DNA of 64,000 nucleotides from Congeria kusceri (taxonomy: Eukaryota > Mollusca > Bivalvia > Myida > Dreissenidae), in the NCBI GenBank assembly GCA_027627225.1, contig CM051028.1, positions 12,397,201 through 12,461,200 of the forward strand, given 5' to 3'. This document shows, in pieces, positions 59,900 to 64,000 of this stretch; the stretch's first letter is position 1; each line of letters opens with the position of its first letter. Position numbers and translations under genes: made by a program. The notes beneath the pieces are model-generated. The model had not been told where the DNA came from. It saw only the letters and a program-made list of their open reading frames with translations, and did no database searches.

Positions 59900-62800
59900 T
59901 ATGTGCCACTATGAAAGGGTCGAATGGTGGTACTTCAAGAAAAGACCCTACCTTAGTCGGTGACTCTAATGAAGTGGATATTTCCATTGAAAACATTGAA
60001 ACAAGAGCACTTCTTGACACAGGGAGTTGTGTCAGTGTCATAGCTCAACAATTCTATGATACAAATTTGAAATCAATTCCAATTCAACCTTTAAATGAAG
60101 TAATCAAAATAGAATGTGCTGATGGCAATCATTTGCCATATTCTGGCTTTATGGAAGCTGAACTAGAAGTAAAAGATGGTTTACCAAGAGCTGAACCACT
60201 TAAGTGTCTGTTTTTAATTTCTAAAGACACTGATTATTCAGCAAAGACACCAATTATTATTGGTACCAATATTCTGTCATGTTTTCTTGACAATTGTTAA
60301 AGCCAGTTTGGCACACAGTATTTGCAGAGGGCAAACATGCATGTACCATGGTATTTGGCTTTTAGGATTATGAATATCCGAGAAAAGGAATTGCAGAAGA
60401 ATAACAATAGAATTGCTATTTTAAAATCTGCAAACCAGAACAAAATCATGTTAGGACCAAATGAGTCCAAAGATATTCATTGTTTCTCTGATAGAGAATT
60501 GGACATACAGCCTACCACTGCTGTGACAACAGTGAGTCCATTGACTGGTCTACCAAAATTTGTTGACATAACACCAGGGTTAGTGAATTACTCCTTTTCA
60601 AAGGGTCAACCCATGATTGTCAACATTTCAAATTTAACTACCAATAGTGTAGTAATATCACCAAAGACTGTGATATGCGAGTTGCATCCAGCAACAATTG
60701 AACAAAATATCCCCACTAGTAACAAACTTGATGAAAAGGATGTTTTACAACCAATCTCAATAGACGCCAACAATATTTTGACATCAGACCAAAAGAGTCA
60801 AATAGTTAAATTGCTTGAAAAGCATAGACATATATTTTCAAAAGGGGATCATGACATTGGAAACTGTGATCAAATTAAACATAGAATTGATCTGATAGAT
60901 GAAGTTCCATTCAAACAAAAACACAGAAGGATACCACCTCATATGATAGATGAAGTACGCCAACATTTGCAACAATTATTAGACACTGGAATTATAAGAA
61001 AATCTAAATCACCTTGGTGCAGTAACATTGTTTTAATTAGAAAGAAGAACGGGAAATTAAGAATGTGTGTAGATTATAGGGAACTTAACAACAAATCAGT
61101 AAAAGATTCATTTGCTTTGCCCAGAATGGAAGAGATTTTTGATGTGTTAAATGGAGCCAAATATTTTTCTACCATCGATATGAAAGCAGGATACCATCAA
61201 GTGGAAATAGAAGAGACACACAAAGAAAGAACAGCCTTTACAGTTGGAGCTTTAGGTTTCTTTGAGTATAATAAAATGCCGTTTGGTTTATCCAATAGCC
61301 CTGCAACGTACCAGAGACTCATGCAAGAATGTTTAGGCGAATTAAATATGAAAATATGTGTCATCTACCTGGACGATCTCATTATTTTTTCAGACTCGTA
61401 TGAACAACATCTGGAACGGCTTGATATAGTTTTAAAGAGACTTGCTGAATGTGGACTGAAGTTAGCTCCAGAGAAATGCTTCTTCATTCAAGAGAAAATA
61501 GCATTTCTTGGTCATGTTGTATCAAGTGAAGGCATCGAGACTGATCCTGGAAAGATCGAAAAGATTAAGAATTGGCCAACACCTAAAAATTCTGATGAAT
61601 TAAGGTCTTTTATTGCTTTTGCAGGATATTATAGGATGTTTATTAAGAATTTTTCTTCTATTACAAAGCCATTGACTGATCTCCTTCCACCAACTGCATG
61701 CAAGAAAGGATCCAAGAAAACACGTAAGGAATGGAAGTGGACTTCAAAAGAACAAGACATATTTGAAGAATTGAAAACTATTTTAACATCCCCACCTATT
61801 CTGGCATATCCTGATTTCACCAAACCTTTTGAACTTCACACTGATGCCAGTGGCACTGGCTTAGGTGCTGTATTGTACCAAGACAAAAGAGTGATCTCAT
61901 ATGCCAGCAGATCTTTATCCAAGTCTGAAAAAAATTATTCTGCTTTCAAATTAGAATTCTTAGCATTGAAGTGGGCAGTAACTGAGAAATTCAAAGATTA
62001 CTTGTCTCTACAACATTTCAAAGTATTCACTGATAACAACCCGTTGACATACGTACTTACATCAGCAAAGCTAGATGCTACAGGTCAACGGTGGGCTTCT
62101 GCCTTAGGAGAATTTAACTTTGATATCACTTACAGAGCTGGACTAAAAAATGGCGATGCAGATGCCATGAGCAGGTACCCACATGAATGTGTAACATTGA
62201 AAGACAAAACCGAACAGGTTGAAATAAAATATTCTACCATTAAAGCAGTTTGTTGTAGCAATTTTGCAGAACAAATACCTGCTATTGAAACATTACTCTG
62301 TAACAACATAAATATTGTTGAAGTGACTGAAACACCTGGTAGTGTTATGGCACAGATTGAGTTACGAGAAATAAGATCGAAACAGAGAAATGACCCGTTG
62401 ATTGAGAGATGGCGACGCATGGTTATTGATAACTATTTACCGGACAAGGCCCAGATGAGAAGTAAAGCAGACTTCATGATGAGGAAACATTTCCAGAACT
62501 TTAAGATTGTAAGAGGAATTTTGTACAAAGAAATGGTGTCAGAAAGTTCTGAAAAGACTAGACAGTTAGTGTTACCTAAAGTATATAGGGATGAAATACT
62601 GAAGGGTTTACACAATGACATAGGTCATCCTGGAAGGGACCGAACACTTTCATTGGTCAGAAGTAGGTATTTTTGGCCGAACATGTCTAGGGATGTTGAA
62701 AATTGGGTAACTAACTGTGATCGGTGTCTGAAGAGAAAAACACCTACCAATACCAAAGCTGAACTGGTAAATATTCAATCATCTTTCCCACTTGAATTAG

Positions 62801-63228
62801 TGTCTATGGATTACTTGACTCTAGAATCTTCTGAAGGATGTGGTAACATTTTAGTGATCACTGACCACTTCACAAAATTTGCAGTTGCAGTTCCAACTCG
62901 AAATCAGACTGCCAAAACAACAGCAGATGCTTTATTCAATAACTTTATTATGCATTATGGAATTCCGGAAAAGCTACATTCAGATCAGGGAGCAAATTTC
63001 GAGTCTGAATTAATCAAAGAATTGTGTGACTTAATGGGAATAAAAAAAAGCAGAACTACACCATACCATCCAATGGGGAACAGATGTACAGAGCGAATGA
63101 ACAGAACACTACTGAACATGTTGGGAACTTTAGAGCCTGATAAAAAACCTGACTGGAAAAATTACATTGCACCTTTAGTCTTTGCATATAACTGCACCAA
63201 ACATATAAAACAACAATTTACATCATAA
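59848..63228 (+). pseudogene. Gypsy protease-RT-RNase H-integrase, one stop and a lost C-terminus
   Basis: The frame opens upstream of the gag stop. The aspartic protease motif LLDTGS is near 60010. A single in-frame TAA at 60298-60300 separates it from the rest. The RT has KSPWCSNIVLIRKKNGKLR, STIDMKAGYHQ, MPFGLSNSPAT and YLDD (near 61365). RNase H has ELHTDASGTGLGA and TDNNPLTY. Integrase has an HHCC-type zinc finger (HNDIGHPGRDR, CDRCLKRK), D in SMDYL, D in HSDQGANF and E in TERMNRTLL. The protein ends at 63228 soon after the core, without the usual C-terminal domain. The residues of the catalytic sites are present, but the gene is broken. Confidence 0.92.
59890..59896 (+). promoter_or_regulatory. 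Likely -1 ribosomal frameshift heptamer CCCAAAC at the gag/pol junction
   Basis: The heptamer is in the right phase (C CCA AAC) and is followed at once by the gag stop TAA. The protease frame is the -1 frame. A short stem (GGGTC 59917-59921 with GACCC 59944-59948) lies downstream. Confidence 0.7.
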
Positions 63229-64000
63229 CATTGACATGTACACCTATCTTACCAAATTGTGGATTCGACTTTCACCTACACCTCTCCACGCGTCTCTCCC
63301 AGTGTGAGGTTAAATAAACTGTAAGTTAAGAATTAAGTGTAAATATATGCATCTTCAAGTGATCGTTAAAAGAGTAAGTAAAGACAAGTTGCCATTTTGC
63401 ATCGGACTGAATAAATGTCAATATCAAAATAGAAATATAATCAGGATGCATACGAATCAATGCATGGACAGCCCAATTACAAGACGATATGAATGATAGA
63501 CAAATGCAAATGGAAAAGAAAAAGATATTTACATTCACTACCGTCAATGTTCAACCAGATGCGTCCTCTCACTACAGACGATTGCGCTCGACTGAGAACT
63601 TTGGCGCGTGCAATGAATAAATCGTATAAAACCACACCTCACAGTAAAGGCTATTTAAAAAGGTTACATGAGGTTACACTCAACAAATAGAAACAAACGT
63701 CGGTAGTCCGGTCCTGTCACATTATTAAGAACGACGTGTTGTCCACGAGGATGACGTTAGACCTTTGGTGACGTAAGACGTTCGCAGCAAGATGCTTGCG
63801 AGTTCGCATGTACGTGCTAAATGAGGACAAACTAACTTATTATGTAGGGAGAAATGACAGCATCGTGAATGTGCGCCGCACGTGCTTTTCCAATACAAAC
63901 CTCAAAATGTAATCGCTCGTTTAGTAATAGATATGTATCCTGTTTCTACCTGCAACAGTGACCTAATAAAGGGGTAACCGGATAAATTTTCCTATCTCCA
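63229..64000. other. Sequence beyond the gypsy break, nothing recognised
   Basis: No LTR, integrase C-terminus or other gene is seen. The sequence changes abruptly after ACCAAACATA at about 63203, consistent with a deletion or rearrangement breakpoint. Confidence 0.5.

Larger units (their letters stand above)
56738..63228 (+). mobile_element. Decayed, 3'-truncated Ty3/gypsy LTR retrotransposon
   Basis: Order on +: 5' LTR end, primer-binding site, ~1.9 kb leader, gag, protease, RT, RNase H and partial integrase. There are stops and a frameshift in gag, a stop in pol, and loss of the integrase C-terminus. I find no 3' LTR before 64000. The domain order (RT-RNase H-integrase) identifies Ty3/gypsy rather than copia. 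No envelope-like gene is seen. Confidence 0.9.

Overview
This window is eukaryotic genomic DNA with no bacterial-style operons. It is AT-rich and dense in mobile elements, with spliced genes (GT..AG introns), non-LTR and Ty3/gypsy retrotransposons, MITE-like foldback elements and many microsatellites. Several dispersed repeats look like ones common in bivalve molluscs: the 21.5 kb MITE with paired GTGTCGTCCC palindromes, the repeat at 39.3-40.3 kb, and the tRNA-like SINE heads. A bivalve is my best guess, possibly a dreissenid mussel, but that species-level idea is from memory and weak.

Layout. (1) 248-12102 is a head-to-tail array of a 3.79 kb unit: three full copies plus a 474 bp fourth. 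Each full unit carries a small spliced His-Me finger nuclease gene (I-PpoI-like, + strand) convergent with a 652-codon Mutator-like DDE transposase gene (- strand). The transposase is intact in copies 2 and 3 and broken by a 1-bp deletion in copy 1. (2) 12.1-14.1 kb holds a strong cruciform and otherwise unremarkable DNA. (3) 14.1-22.7 kb holds two decayed paralogues on the - strand, each with a B-box zinc-finger exon joined by a phase-1 intron to an IRS/DOK-type PTB exon. A third, apparently intact paralogue spans 40.5-44.9 kb. (4) 22.9-26.9 kb has diverged repeat copies interrupted by two LINE fragments. (5) 28.4-30.4 kb is a non-autonomous element with terminal inverted repeats. (6) 30.9-48.5 kb is a large imperfect inverted duplication. 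Its left arm contains a complete ~7 kb L1/Tx1-like LINE with an intact ORF2 and an 11-bp target-site duplication; the right arm preserves the empty site. (7) 49.6-56.3 kb is repeats and low-complexity DNA. (8) 56.7-63.2 kb is a decayed, 3'-truncated Ty3/gypsy element with part of a 5' LTR, a primer-binding site, gag, protease, RT, RNase H and a truncated integrase.

How the parts relate. The tandem unit looks like a self-contained two-gene element (nuclease plus transposase) that has amplified recently in tandem. The B-box/PTB genes form a small same-strand paralogue cluster; only the third copy keeps an open frame, and its PTB exon has been duplicated in inverted orientation as a pseudo-exon. 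The rest of the window is mainly retroelement and MITE debris.
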